Assembly: GCA_900553295.1 (NCBI GenBank)
Contig: USCR01000005.1
Location: forward strand, 1 to 43,046
Reading direction: 5' to 3'
Source: an uncultured Eubacteriales bacterium
Lineage (GTDB): Bacteria > Bacillota > Clostridia > Christensenellales > Aristaeellaceae
DNA length: 43,046 nucleotides
This document shows, one piece after another, positions 6,181 to 14,276 of the stretch. Every line of letters begins with the position of its first letter. The stretch's first letter is position 1. Under the pieces are notes generated by a model that searched no databases, was not told the DNA's origin, and worked only from the letters and a program-made list of their open reading frames with translations. The translations under genes and the position numbers were made by a program.

Positions 6181-8346
6181 ATGACCGAACGCTTTGACAT
6201 TGCGGGCTACTGCCGTATCTCGGTGGACGATGAACTGGACCGGGATAACGTCTCCATCGAAAACCAGAAAGCCATCATCCAGGATTTTGTGAAGCAGCGC
6301 TTCCCGGATAGTACCCTCACCTTTTACGAGGACCGGGACCGCTCCGGCTACACCTTTGAGCAGCGGGAAGGCTACCAGGCTATGCGCAAGGGCCTCATTA
6401 CCCATAAGTATGATATCCTGGTGGTCAAGGACTTCTCCCGTTTTTCCCGCCGCAATTCCCGCGGCCTGGTGGAACTGGAGGACCTGCGGGATGCCGGGGT
6501 GCGTATCATTTCCATCGGCGACGGCATCGACTTTCCCAACGACGATGACTGGCTGAAAATCCAGTTCCAGTTCCTGATTAACGAAATGCCCGTCACCGAT
6601 ACTTCAAAGAAGGTGCGCAACGTCATCAAGCGCCGCCAGCAGGACGGGCAGTGGATCTGTGCCGCGCCCTACGGATATATCGTCAATAAGCGCAAGGAAT
6701 TCGAAATCGTCCCCACGGAAGCGGAGATCGTCCGCCGCATCTTCCACCTTTACAATGAGGAGGGCTGGGGTTACAAGAAGATTGCCAATGCCCTCACCGA
6801 GCAGGGTGTGCCCACCCCACGTATGTCCGAGCAGCTACGAAAGGAAGCCGGTGGCGAGGAATACAAGCGGGAGGTGAAGGCAGCCTGGGCCATCGTTACC
6901 GTGCAGGGCATCCTCGATAACGATTTTTACATCGGCACCCTCCGCCAGGGAAAGACCACCCGCGCCAAGATCAATGGCAAGGACGTGAAGCGCGACGACG
7001 GCGAGCACGTGGTCATTGAGAACCACCATCAGCCCATCATCGATTACCGTACCTTTGCCATTACCAAGGCCCTGCGGGAAAAGCGTACCCGCACCAATTA
7101 CCGGGGGGTGAAGAAGTATGACAACTTCTATTCCGGCTTCCTGGTTTGCGGAGATTGCGGCAGCCCCATGTTCGCCATGAGCCGCGGCGATCTTGCGCCT
7201 GCCTATACCTGCGGCACCTATCATCGCCGTGGGACGGCCGGGTGTACCTCCCATCATATCCGCGTGGACAAGCTGGATGAACTGGTGAAAATATACGTGA
7301 AGAAGGTCATGGACTCCTCTGCCTCCATGCTGAAGCGTCTCAACGCCGATCTGGCCCGCGAAAATGATCAGGTGACCGAGACCGAGCAGTCCGCGGATCA
7401 CCTGGCGGAGGTGCTGGAGGATCTGCAACAGGAGCTGAAGGCCACCAAGCGCCAGCGTATCCGGGACATCATGAAGCACCCGGAGCAGGAAGAACTTCTG
7501 GAGGCCACCTATGACGAGCTGGAGAACGACCTGCAGCGAAAAATTGAAGGACTGAACCATCAGATTGATTTGCTCAGCGACCGGCGCAATACCATCATTC
7601 AGGTGAACCGCACTGCGAAAACCGCCCTGGATGTGTTCCAGGACATCCTGGAAAAGGACAAGCTGGACCGTAACGACCTGGAACTGATGATCCGGGAGAT
7701 CCGGGTGTATGAGGACCATCTGGAGATGAAGCTCCAGGCGGACATCGACGCCCTCATTCGCAGCAGCAGCCTGGAGGATACCGTAAATTTTAAGGGGGAC
7801 ATCGAAAACAGAAATTGCCGGCTTGTCCAGAGGGCCCGGAACCAGAAGGACAAGGTTTTCGATGTCCATGTTGTCAGTGACGGCGACCCGCTGGAGATTT
7901 ACACTGACCGGGATGGCGAGGTCATTCTGAAGAAATATTCCCCCATTGGGGAGATGTCCTCGTTTGCCAAGGATTATACGGAATCCCTGTTCCGTTCTCT
8001 GGGACATATTGCGTGCATCGTGGATAGGGACCAGGTTGTGGCGGCCAGCGGTGTAAGCAAAAAGGAACTGTGGGATAAGCCCATCAGCCATGATTTGGAG
8101 GCGGCCATTGCCAATCGCCAGACGGTGGCGCTAAACCGGCAGAATGGCAGCCGTACCGTAGCGGTTACCAGCGAGGAAGATCCTTCTGGCTATACCGCGC
8201 AGGTGCTTTCTCCCATTATTGCCGATGGGGAAGCCATTGGCGCGGTGCTGCTGCTTAGCCGTGAACAAGGCGCGCGCATGGGGGATACGGAGCTGAAGGT
8301 GGCAGAAACGGCTGCGGGCATTGTGGGGCGGCAGATGGAGCAATGA
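6181..8346 (+). CDS. Large serine recombinase fused in frame to SpoVT C-terminal part
   Basis: 721 residues. Residues 1-~560 are a large serine recombinase: resolvase domain with catalytic Ser14 in GYCRISVDDE, DRDRSGYTFEQR, KDFSRFSRRN; recombinase domain from ~160 (APYGY to NDFYIG); zinc ribbon with Cys323, Cys326, Cys344 and Cys355; coiled coil ~375-475. Such enzymes integrate and excise elements at short att sites. From Gly568 to the end the sequence is SpoVT (GDPLEIYTDRDGEVILKKYS ... RQMEQ): the end of the AbrB-like hairpin plus the GAF sensor domain. SpoVT normally has ~30 residues before this point (VRRIDDLGRVVIPKEIRR type), missing here. No stop separates the parts. AAAGGGGAG lies 10 bases before the ATG. 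The 3' end overlaps the next gene (ATGA). Confidence 0.93.
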   Translation: MTERFDIAGYCRISVDDELDRDNVSIENQKAIIQDFVKQRFPDSTLTFYEDRDRSGYTFEQREGYQAMRKGLITHKYDILVVKDFSRFSRRNSRGLVELEDLRDAGVRIISIGDGIDFPNDDDWLKIQFQFLINEMPVTDTSKKVRNVIKRRQQDGQWICAAPYGYIVNKRKEFEIVPTEAEIVRRIFHLYNEEGWGYKKIANALTEQGVPTPRMSEQLRKEAGGEEYKREVKAAWAIVTVQGILDNDFYIGTLRQGKTTRAKINGKDVKRDDGEHVVIENHHQPIIDYRTFAITKALREKRTRTNYRGVKKYDNFYSGFLVCGDCGSPMFAMSRGDLAPAYTCGTYHRRGTAGCTSHHIRVDKLDELVKIYVKKVMDSSASMLKRLNADLARENDQVTETEQSADHLAEVLEDLQQELKATKRQRIRDIMKHPEQEELLEATYDELENDLQRKIEGLNHQIDLLSDRRNTIIQVNRTAKTALDVFQDILEKDKLDRNDLELMIREIRVYEDHLEMKLQADIDALIRSSSLEDTVNFKGDIENRNCRLVQRARNQKDKVFDVHVVSDGDPLEIYTDRDGEVILKKYSPIGEMSSFAKDYTESLFRSLGHIACIVDRDQVVAASGVSKKELWDKPISHDLEAAIANRQTVALNRQNGSRTVAVTSEEDPSGYTAQVLSPIIADGEAIGAVLLLSREQGARMGDTELKVAETAAGIVGRQMEQ
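7860..7905 (+). other. Putative attachment-site junction (attR-like)
   Basis: Recombinase-type sequence changes to SpoVT-type sequence here. Left of the join the codons give VFDVHVVSD, not SpoVT-like; from GGCGACCCGCTGGAG on they give GDPLEI, a highly conserved SpoVT segment. The exact crossover bases cannot be set without the other end. Confidence 0.55.
7882..8346 (+). pseudogene. spoVT: spoVT 3' part, separated from its start
   Basis: 154 residues matching SpoVT from about residue 31 of the Bacillus protein (compared from memory) to its C-terminus, including DRDGEVILKKYSPIGEM, SLGHIACIVDRD, ASGVSKKELWDKPIS, IGAVLLLS and AAGIVGRQMEQ. SpoVT is a forespore regulator; its GAF domain tunes AbrB-type DNA binding. 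The missing segment includes the LGR and VVIPKEIR strands, so this piece alone should not bind DNA in the normal way. The GAF half looks undamaged, with no stops or frameshifts, which suggests recent interruption or continued selection. Confidence 0.85.
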
Positions 8347-8918
8347 ACCCGCTGCTGCTGTGCCTGCTCGTGGTGGCATGGATGGCAACACCGCTGGAGC
8401 TATCCCTTGTGTTAAGCGCGGGGGAGGGAGCCACGGGCCAGGCGCGCTTAAAGGTCTGGGGCATTCCCCTGCGCTGGGTTTTCCGGACGCGCCAGGAAGG
8501 CGGCCGATTACGGCTGCTGGTACGGGGCAGGCGCATCCATACAGGGGAGCGCCAGGCGCCTCCCATTACGCCAGGGCGAGCAAAAGTATGGCTGGGCACG
8601 CTACTGCGCACGGATAAGGCCAGAAAGTGGCTTTTCAACGGCATCCATCTCATCCACTGCGAGGCTAAGATTCGTCTGGCCTTAAGCGATGCAGCCCAAA
8701 CGGCGTTGCTGTCGGGGGCGTTGACCACCCTTGGCGGATGGTTGCCTGGTAAGGTGCAGCTGCACGTGATACCGGATTTCTGGAGCGGACACAGCGCTTT
8801 TGCGCTGCGTGCGGCAGTGGCCACCCGCCTGGGAACGCTGGTCATTACGGCCGCGCTGGTGCTAGCGGCATGGATCGGTGAGCGTGCCGAACATCCAAAA
8901 CATAAGGAGGGAACATGA
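8343..8918 (+). CDS. DUF2953 membrane protein (YtfI-like)
   Basis: 191 residues; the start ATG at 8343 overlaps the preceding TGA (ATGA), and its own stop overlaps the ytfJ start. There is a hydrophobic N-terminal segment (LLLCLLVVAWMAT), a basic strand-rich middle, and a C-terminal hydrophobic segment (LVITAALVLAAWIG). The order DUF2953 then ytfJ is the standard arrangement in spore formers (ytfI-ytfJ in Bacillus), and that neighbour carries the call. The biochemical role is unknown; a sporulation or envelope role is inferred from context. Confidence 0.75.
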   Translation: MNPLLLCLLVVAWMATPLELSLVLSAGEGATGQARLKVWGIPLRWVFRTRQEGGRLRLLVRGRRIHTGERQAPPITPGRAKVWLGTLLRTDKARKWLFNGIHLIHCEAKIRLALSDAAQTALLSGALTTLGGWLPGKVQLHVIPDFWSGHSAFALRAAVATRLGTLVITAALVLAAWIGERAEHPKHKEGT

Positions 8919-9346
8919 TGGAGCATCCCATTGGGGAGATGATGCAAAGCACCATGGCCAGTATCAAGGACATGGTGGATGTAAATACCGTGGTGGGGGA
9001 CCCGGTGGTAGCGGCTACCGGCGCGACGATCATCCCGGTGAGCAAGGTTTGCTTTGGCTATGTAACCGGTGGTGGCGACCTTCCTTGCGAGGAAAAGAAC
9101 AAGCTGCATCCACCGCTGGAAAGCTCCGCCTTCCCCTTTGCGGGTGGAAGCGGCGCGGGCGTTTCCGTGCAGCCGGTGGGCTTTCTGGTGGTCTCCGGCG
9201 AGGAGGTACGCATGCTTCCCGCGCAGCCGCTGACGGTGGCGGATCGTATGGTGGAGCTGCTTCCCGGCGTGGTGGAGGACATGAAGCATATTTTCTCCAA
9301 GGATGGACGTAAGCAGAGCAGCACACCCACCTATGGGGAGGGATGA
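8918..9346 (+). CDS. ytfJ: Spore protein YtfJ/GerW
   Basis: 142 residues. Clear YtfJ/GerW family: HPIGEMMQSTM, IKDMVDVNTVVGDPVV, GATIIPVSKVCFGYVTGGGD, GGSGAGVSVQPVGFLVV. The family is made in the forespore and, in Bacillus, is needed for normal lysozyme resistance or germination behaviour of spores. Two tandem ATGs (8915 and 8918) are possible; the second has better spacing from AAGGAGG. The gene overlaps both neighbours, indicating one transcript with the DUF2953 and carboxypeptidase genes. Glycine-rich middle as in the family; no signal peptide. Confidence 0.93.
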   Translation: MEHPIGEMMQSTMASIKDMVDVNTVVGDPVVAATGATIIPVSKVCFGYVTGGGDLPCEEKNKLHPPLESSAFPFAGGSGAGVSVQPVGFLVVSGEEVRMLPAQPLTVADRMVELLPGVVEDMKHIFSKDGRKQSSTPTYGEG

Positions 9347-9348
9347 GC

Positions 9349-10536
9349 ATGCATAAGCAAAGGATGCGGGAGGAGAACTTCCAGACGGAAGGCTCCTCCC
9401 GAGCTTTTTCCTGGAGAAAGGTACGCTGGATGGCCGCGCTGGCGGCGGCGCTGTGCGCGTTGCTTTGGCGGCCAGGAACAGCGCAGGCCCAGGAAGTGGA
9501 TAGTTCCGCTGCATCGGCGATTGTTATCGACGCGCAGCATGGCACGGTGCTGCTATCCCATCAAGCGGAGATGGAGCGTCCCATGGCCTCCACCACCAAG
9601 GTGATGACTGCGCTGCTGGCCCTGGAGGAATGCGACCTGACTGAATTGGTCACTGCCGGCCATAATGCCTTTGGCGTTCCAGGCACGAGCATTTACCTGA
9701 GTGAAGGGGAGATCTTGACCATGGAGGACATGCTCTATGGCCTGATGCTTGCCAGCGGTAATGATGCTGCGGTGGCCATTGCCGAGCATATTGACGGATC
9801 TGTGGCGGCCTTCTGCGAGCGTATGACGGCTCGTGCGCGGGAGCTGGGGTGTGAGCACACGGTCTTTCTGACGCCCCATGGACTGCCCCAGGACGGGCAC
9901 TATACCACCGCCCACGACCTGGCCCTGATTGCCCGGGAGGCCATGAAAAGCGAAACCTTTCGGCAGATTGTTTCCACCACCCGTGCCACCATTCCCTGGG
10001 AGGGAAGGGAGTACGACCGCATCCTGAATAACAAAAACAAGCTGCTCACCACGTACCCGGGTGCTACCGGCATTAAAACGGGTTATACCCGCGCAGCCGG
10101 CCGGTGCCTGGTTTCCAGCGCGCAGCGGGACGGCATGGAACTCATCTGCGTTGTGCTGAATTGTGCCGACTGGTTCGATGAATCTGCCCGTCTGCTGGAC
10201 GCCGCATTTGCTGAATATGGCTGGTTTACCATGCTGGAAGCCGGGGAGACCGTCCGGGAAATGCAGGTGGAGGTAAGCGACGGTACCATGTTGCCCATTG
10301 TGGCGCAGGGAGAATTGGGGGGAGTAGCGTCCAAGGATAGCCTCCCCAGCCTGGAGCTGGAGCTTCCGGAGCGCCTGGAAGCACCCATCGACCGGGGAGA
10401 ACCCTTGGGTATAGCACGCATGGTGGTGCAAGGTGAAACGGTGGCACAGGTTCCGCTTGTGGCGGGGGAGGCTGTGGAACGGGATGACTTTCCCCACCGA
10501 ATCCGTCACTATTTCTCCCTCTGGATCACCTTCTGA
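9349..10536 (+). CDS. D-alanyl-D-alanine carboxypeptidase (DacF/DacB type)
   Basis: 395 residues, a low-molecular-weight penicillin-binding protein that trims the terminal D-Ala from peptidoglycan pentapeptides outside the membrane. N-terminal signal segment WMAALAAALCALLW ending AQA-QE. The active-site motifs are all present: SxxK (Ser81-Thr-Thr-Lys84), SGN (ASGNDAAVA) and KTG (IKTGYTRAAG). A PBP5-type C-terminal beta domain follows. The ATG at 9343 overlaps the ytfJ stop; 9349 has the better spacing from GGGGAGG. Placed directly after ytfJ, it is likely the sporulation paralogue that sets cortex crosslinking, as DacF or DacB does; which of the two cannot be told. Confidence 0.92.
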   Translation: MHKQRMREENFQTEGSSRAFSWRKVRWMAALAAALCALLWRPGTAQAQEVDSSAASAIVIDAQHGTVLLSHQAEMERPMASTTKVMTALLALEECDLTELVTAGHNAFGVPGTSIYLSEGEILTMEDMLYGLMLASGNDAAVAIAEHIDGSVAAFCERMTARARELGCEHTVFLTPHGLPQDGHYTTAHDLALIAREAMKSETFRQIVSTTRATIPWEGREYDRILNNKNKLLTTYPGATGIKTGYTRAAGRCLVSSAQRDGMELICVVLNCADWFDESARLLDAAFAEYGWFTMLEAGETVREMQVEVSDGTMLPIVAQGELGGVASKDSLPSLELELPERLEAPIDRGEPLGIARMVVQGETVAQVPLVAGEAVERDDFPHRIRHYFSLWITF

Positions 10537-10579
10537 GCCGGAAACTGTCTTTTCATGGCCTGATCTTTTCAAAGCGCTC

Positions 10580-10608
10580 TTGTGTTTTTCTGCGTTTTTT
10601 GGTATGCT
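10580..10608 (+). promoter_or_regulatory. Promoter before the acetyltransferase gene
   Basis: TTGTGT, 17-base spacer, TATGCT. It would start a transcript near 10615 for the acetyltransferase, rluB and mnmM, separate from the sporulation genes upstream. Confidence 0.5.
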
Positions 10609-10668
10609 TACATGGATGTGGCAAAGGCTGCGCAGGCGGCTCTTGTAACCGAAAGGGCGGAGAGGCAA

Positions 10669-11232
10669 GTGATAAAGGTTCGTAAATGTTCGCGGGAGGA
10701 GCTGAAAAAGCTGCCTCCCCTTTCCGATGCTTGCCTTTGTGGTGATGAAACAGTGCTTCGCATGGGCCGCAGCGGTTTCTCCCTGGGCTATGTACCCATG
10801 GAGAAGGCGCAGTGGCGCACGTTTCCGCCGGCGCTTCCGCTGCCACTGCCGGAAATGGCTTTTTTGCTGTCGGCGTCGGTTTACGGCGCCTTTCAGGAAG
10901 AACGCTTCTGTGGCCTGGCCGTGATTCGCAAGGATGAGCACGGCTGGGGGGAGATCCTCGATCTGCGCGTGGACGCTTCCTGCCGTAGGCAGGGAATTGC
11001 CACAGCGCTGCTGGCCTCCTGCGAGGGCTTTGCCCGACGGCGTTCGCTGGAGGGGTTGCGCATTACCGTAAGCGATCAGAATCCGGTAATGTGTCAGTTT
11101 CTGGAAGCAAGCGGTTTTCAGGTGCAGGGTGTGGACCGTTTTCTGTACAGCCGCTTGCCGGAGGAACGTCAAAAACCCCTTGCCCTGCGGGCATGTGCGC
11201 TGTTTTGCTATAAGATGATGGAAAGAGGTTGA
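10669..11232 (+). CDS. GNAT acetyltransferase
   Basis: 187 residues from the GTG at 10669, chosen because GGAGAGG precedes it and a promoter lies just upstream; longer frames from 10582 would cover the promoter. The C-terminal half has the acetyl-CoA binding signature: EILDLRVDASCRRQGIATAL, with R-R-Q-G-I-A as the pyrophosphate loop, then ITVSDQNPVMCQFLEASGF. The N-terminal half is poorly conserved. The substrate is unknown. It ends four bases before rluB and is likely co-transcribed with it. Confidence 0.82.
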   Translation: MIKVRKCSREELKKLPPLSDACLCGDETVLRMGRSGFSLGYVPMEKAQWRTFPPALPLPLPEMAFLLSASVYGAFQEERFCGLAVIRKDEHGWGEILDLRVDASCRRQGIATALLASCEGFARRRSLEGLRITVSDQNPVMCQFLEASGFQVQGVDRFLYSRLPEERQKPLALRACALFCYKMMERG

Positions 11233-11236
11233 ACCC

Positions 11237-11941
11237 ATGCGCTTGCAAAAGTATTTGGCCCAGAGCGGCGTAGCGTCCCGACGCGCGGCGGAAAAGCTGA
11301 TTGCCGAAGGCCATGTGACGGTCAACGGGGAGAAAATCACCCAGATGGGCGTACAGGTGGAGGAAACGGACCGCGTAGCGGTGGATGGCAAGGTCGTCCA
11401 TTTGGAAGAGGAAAAGCATTATCTGCTTTACTATAAACCCATCGGTGAGGTAACCACCGTACAGGACCCGGAAGGCCGCCCCACAGTGCTGGACAAGTTC
11501 CGGGACTATCCTGTTCGCCTGGTACCGGCAGGACGGCTGGACTTTGATAGCGAAGGCCTGCTGCTGCTTACCAATGATGGGGACGTGATCCAACGGGTGT
11601 TGCATCCCAGCCATGAGGTGGAAAAAAGCTATCTTACCAAGGTTAGCAATCACCTTACCCCCGAGGAGCTGCATCGCCTGAAGTCCGGTGTATTGCTGGA
11701 TGGCCGTATGACCTCACCAGCACGCTTGCGCGTCATCAAGGAAGAGACCTTCTCCACCACGGTATTGGTAAGCATTCATGAGGGGCGAAACCGTCAGGTA
11801 CGCCGCATGTTTGAAGCTGTGGGTCATCAAGTGGTGGCATTGAAACGGGTTCGTTTTGGTCCCCTACAGCTGGGGGATCTTCGGCGGGGCTGCTGGCGCT
11901 ATCTCACGGATGAAGAAGTACAGCGGTTAAAGGAGCTATAA
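11237..11941 (+). CDS. rluB: 23S rRNA pseudouridine synthase RluB
   Basis: 234 residues, RsuA/RluB family; converts a uridine in 23S rRNA (2605 in E. coli numbering) to pseudouridine. An S4 RNA-binding domain at residues 1-60 (MRLQKYLAQSGVASRRAAEK, HVTVNG) is followed by the synthase core with the catalytic Asp in GRLDFDSEGLLLLTNDG and the EGRNRQVRRMFEAVGH motif. AAAGAGG precedes the start. The gene order carboxypeptidase, rluB is common in Firmicutes. RsuA and RluB are hard to separate by sequence alone; RluB is the usual member in this group. Confidence 0.92.
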   Translation: MRLQKYLAQSGVASRRAAEKLIAEGHVTVNGEKITQMGVQVEETDRVAVDGKVVHLEEEKHYLLYYKPIGEVTTVQDPEGRPTVLDKFRDYPVRLVPAGRLDFDSEGLLLLTNDGDVIQRVLHPSHEVEKSYLTKVSNHLTPEELHRLKSGVLLDGRMTSPARLRVIKEETFSTTVLVSIHEGRNRQVRRMFEAVGHQVVALKRVRFGPLQLGDLRRGCWRYLTDEEVQRLKEL

Positions 11942-11943
11942 GC

Positions 11944-12513
11944 ATGAGCTTTCTGTTGCGCAGTGCCCGCTATCTGGCGCAGGATGCCCTGCGCCAGTCC
12001 CTTCAGCCCGGGGCACATGTGGTGGATGCCACCATGGGTAATGGCCACGACACCTGCTTCCTGGCAGAGCTGGTGGGGGAGAGCGGACAGGTTATCGCCT
12101 TTGACCTGCAGGCGGATGCGGTGGAGAGAACGCGTCAGCTTCTGGAAAGCAAGGGACTGATGGAACGGTGCGTTCTCTACTGCCTGGGGCATGAACATAT
12201 GCAGGAGGTTGTGCATGAGCCGCTGGATGCGGTGATGTTTAATTTAGGGTGGCTTCCGGGTGGCGATAAATCCATTACTACCCATTGGGAAACCACCAGG
12301 CAAGCGGTAGATGCCGCACTCCATCTGCTTCGCCCGGAGGGGCTGCTTACCCTATGCGCTTATCCTGGTCACCCCGCTGGGGATGAAGAACGCGCATGCC
12401 TAACGGCCTATTTTGCTTCCCTGCGTCCGCAGGCATTCAATGTTCTGCATCAAAAATTCCTCAATGCCGGTCCCGGTGCGCCAGAGTGCTTCCTGGTGCA
12501 AAAGCAGGCATAG
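11944..12513 (+). CDS. mnmM: tRNA wobble-uridine methyltransferase MnmM (YtqB)
   Basis: 189 residues, class I SAM-dependent methyltransferase. The SAM loop is HVVDATMGNGHDTCFLAEL and the family signature is FNLGWLPGGDK with a following THWETT. In Bacillus, YtqB/MnmM methylates the aminomethyl group of nm5s2U34 in tRNA. AAAGGAG seven bases upstream supports the ATG at 11944, two bases after the rluB stop. Last gene of the + strand block; a terminator follows at 12526. Confidence 0.9.
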   Translation: MSFLLRSARYLAQDALRQSLQPGAHVVDATMGNGHDTCFLAELVGESGQVIAFDLQADAVERTRQLLESKGLMERCVLYCLGHEHMQEVVHEPLDAVMFNLGWLPGGDKSITTHWETTRQAVDAALHLLRPEGLLTLCAYPGHPAGDEERACLTAYFASLRPQAFNVLHQKFLNAGPGAPECFLVQKQA

Positions 12514-12525
12514 ATGATATGAAAC

Positions 12526-12558
12526 AAGCCCACGGTGCCTTTGCAACCGTGGGCTTTC
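12526..12558 (+). terminator. Rho-independent terminator after mnmM
   Basis: Eleven-base perfect arms AAGCCCACGGT / ACCGTGGGCTT around a nine-base loop, followed by a short T/C tract. Confidence 0.8.
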
Positions 12559-12611
12559 CCATATTCAAAAGTATCTTCCACTGCCCTCTGTAAATCTCTT
12601 GTGAAGCATAC

Positions 12612-12649
12612 AAAAAGGGAGGCAAGCCTGAAAGGCTTGCTTCCCTTTT
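12612..12649 (-). terminator. Terminator of the rpsM-rplQ operon
   Basis: AAAAGGGA-GGCAAGCC and GGCTTGC-TTCCCTTTT form a stem flanked by A and T runs on either side, so it can work in both directions. It lies 18 bases past the rplQ stop. Confidence 0.85.
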
Positions 12650-12666
12650 GCCAATCCCTGACCGGA

Positions 12667-13179
12667 TTACACCAGCTCCAGGATCACCATTTCCGCAGCA
12701 TCGCCGCGACGGGGTCCCAGCTTGTAAATGCGGGTATAGCCGCCGGAGCAATTCTTTTCCGCGTTGCGGGCCTTGTACTTGGGGCCGATTTCACGGAAGA
12801 GCTTCTCCACCACGGGATGCTTGTTGTCCTTGGTGCGCTCCTTGTAATCCTTCTTGTTCTCGTCGGCCTTCTTCTGCTCCTTCAGGTCGTACAGGTACGC
12901 CATCATCAGACGGCGGGCATGCAGCTTGGAGGGAGCGTCGTTCACAACTTCCAGGGTCATCAGCTGGCCCTTATCGTTGTGGGTTTGCTTGGTGGTCTGC
13001 ACGTTGTTGTCGCATTCCTTGATCGCCAGGGTAATCATGCGATCGGCAATGCGGCGCACTTCCTTGGCCTTCGCCTCGGTGGTCTCAATGCGGCCGTACC
13101 AGATGAGGTTGGTCACCTGATTACGCAGCAGCGCCTTGCGCTGATCGGCCGTGCGACCCAGCTTGCGTTGATGTGCCAT
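12667..13179 (-). CDS. rplQ: Ribosomal protein L17, long form
   Basis: 170 residues against ~115-120 in most bacteria. The start [19 protein letters not shown] and the end [19 protein letters not shown] are canonical. The additional length sits in two charged insertions: residues ~78-104 ([20 protein letters not shown] region) before LHARR, and residues ~118-141 ([11 protein letters not shown] region) before VVEKLF. L17 binds 23S rRNA near the tunnel exit. Last gene of the operon, 60 bases after rpoA; GGAGGAAC precedes the start. Confidence 0.97.
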   Translation of the reverse strand: MAHQRKLGRTADQRKALLRNQVTNLIWYGRIETTEAKAKEVRRIADRMITLAIKECDNNVQTTKQTHNDKGQLMTLEVVNDAPSKLHARRLMMAYLYDLKEQKKADENKKDYKERTKDNKHPVVEKLFREIGPKYKARNAEKNCSGGYTRIYKLGPRRGDAAEMVILELV

Positions 13180-13239
13180 GGGGATGTTCCTCCTTTACGG
13201 TCGGGGGAGGGAAATACCCAGCCCCGCTTCCGCTCCGTC

Positions 13240-14187
13240 TTATTCTTCGTTGGGACGCAGGCCGAGACCCAGCGCTTCCAGCTTCTGCTCGACCTCTTCC
13301 AGGCTCTTCCGGCCCAGATTGCGAACCTTCATCATGTCTTCCTGATTACGCTGCACCAGCTCGGCCACGCTGTTGATGCCGGCCCGCTTCAGGCAGTTGT
13401 ACGCACGCACCGACAGATCCAGCTCTTCGATGGTCATCTCGAGAACCTTTTCCTTCTTGTCGTCCTCGGGCTGCACCATGCTTACCGGCATTACCTGATC
13501 GGTCAGGCTCACAAACAGGGACAGATGCTCGCTGAGGATCTTCGCCGCGCCGCTGATGGCCTCATCGGGCATCAGCGTGCCATTGGTCCAAATCTCCAGC
13601 GTCAGTTTATCATAGTCCGTGATTTGCCCTACACGGGTATCCTCCACGGTGTAGTTCACCTTCCGGATGGGGGTGAAGATACTGTCCATGGGAATCACGC
13701 CAATGGGCATGTTGGGATTCTTGTTCTTGTCCGCGCTTACATAACCGCGGCCCTTTTCCAGGATCAGCTGCATTTGCAGATGCGCGTCCTCGTTCAGGGT
13801 GGCGATGTGCAGTTCGGGATTGATAATCTCCACCTCGTCATCCACATGGATGTCCGCGGCGGTAACCTCGCAGGGCCCCTGCGCGTCGATGGTAACCTGC
13901 TTGGGAGTGTCGCAGTACATCTTTGCTGCCAGGCACTTGAGGTTCAGGATCAGTTCAGTGACGTCCTCCTTCACGCCCGGTACAGTAGAGAACTCATGCT
14001 GCACACCCTCGATGTGCACAGAAGAGACCGCCACGCCAGGGAGGGAGGACAGCAGCACCCGGCGCAGGGAGTTGCCCAGGGTGTGGCCGAAGCCGCGCTC
14101 CAAGGGTTCCACAACAAACTTGCCGTAGCAGTTGTTCTGGCCAACTTCCACGCACTCGATGCGTGCCTTTTCGATTTCGACGATCAT
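13240..14187 (-). CDS. rpoA: RNA polymerase alpha subunit
   Basis: 315 residues, normal length. The N-terminal dimerisation domain shows [22 protein letters not shown], and the flexible linker carries [10 protein letters not shown]. The C-terminal domain has [20 protein letters not shown] and [20 protein letters not shown], which bind UP elements and activators. GAGGAGGG before the ATG supports the start. Fixed place between rpsD and rplQ. Confidence 0.99.
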   Translation of the reverse strand: MIVEIEKARIECVEVGQNNCYGKFVVEPLERGFGHTLGNSLRRVLLSSLPGVAVSSVHIEGVQHEFSTVPGVKEDVTELILNLKCLAAKMYCDTPKQVTIDAQGPCEVTAADIHVDDEVEIINPELHIATLNEDAHLQMQLILEKGRGYVSADKNKNPNMPIGVIPMDSIFTPIRKVNYTVEDTRVGQITDYDKLTLEIWTNGTLMPDEAISGAAKILSEHLSLFVSLTDQVMPVSMVQPEDDKKEKVLEMTIEELDLSVRAYNCLKRAGINSVAELVQRNQEDMMKVRNLGRKSLEEVEQKLEALGLGLRPNEE

Positions 14188-14276
14188 TTCGTTTACCCTC
14201 CTCTAATGGTTCAAGCCTGAAGGGTAGCGTCTCCGGGAGAGCAGCCAGAGGACTGCGCCTCCCAGGACACCCCTCA

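Larger units (their letters stand above)
1..7890. mobile_element. Putative right arm of an element integrated in spoVT
   Basis: Inferred element. The right boundary is set by the join between a large serine recombinase and the C-terminal part of SpoVT near 7882. Because the recombinase points outward at this junction, the element must extend leftward, and its left end, with the spoVT 5' half, is not in the window. How much of 1-6180 belongs to the element is not proven. The XRE regulator, the SRAP gene, the small genes at 1844-2232 and the low-GC gene at 2673 would all be plausible cargo. Confidence 0.45.

Noticed and set aside
6835..8091. 418-codon open frame on the minus strand
   Set aside because: Antisense to the recombinase gene, no ribosome site, no recognisable motif.
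9553..11391. 612-codon open frame on the minus strand
   Set aside because: Crosses three good + strand genes and a promoter; antisense artefact.
12535..14220. 561-codon open frame on the + strand
   Set aside because: Lies opposite rplQ and rpoA, which are certain; composition (His, Leu, Gln, Gly rich) is that of an antisense shadow in a GC-rich gene.
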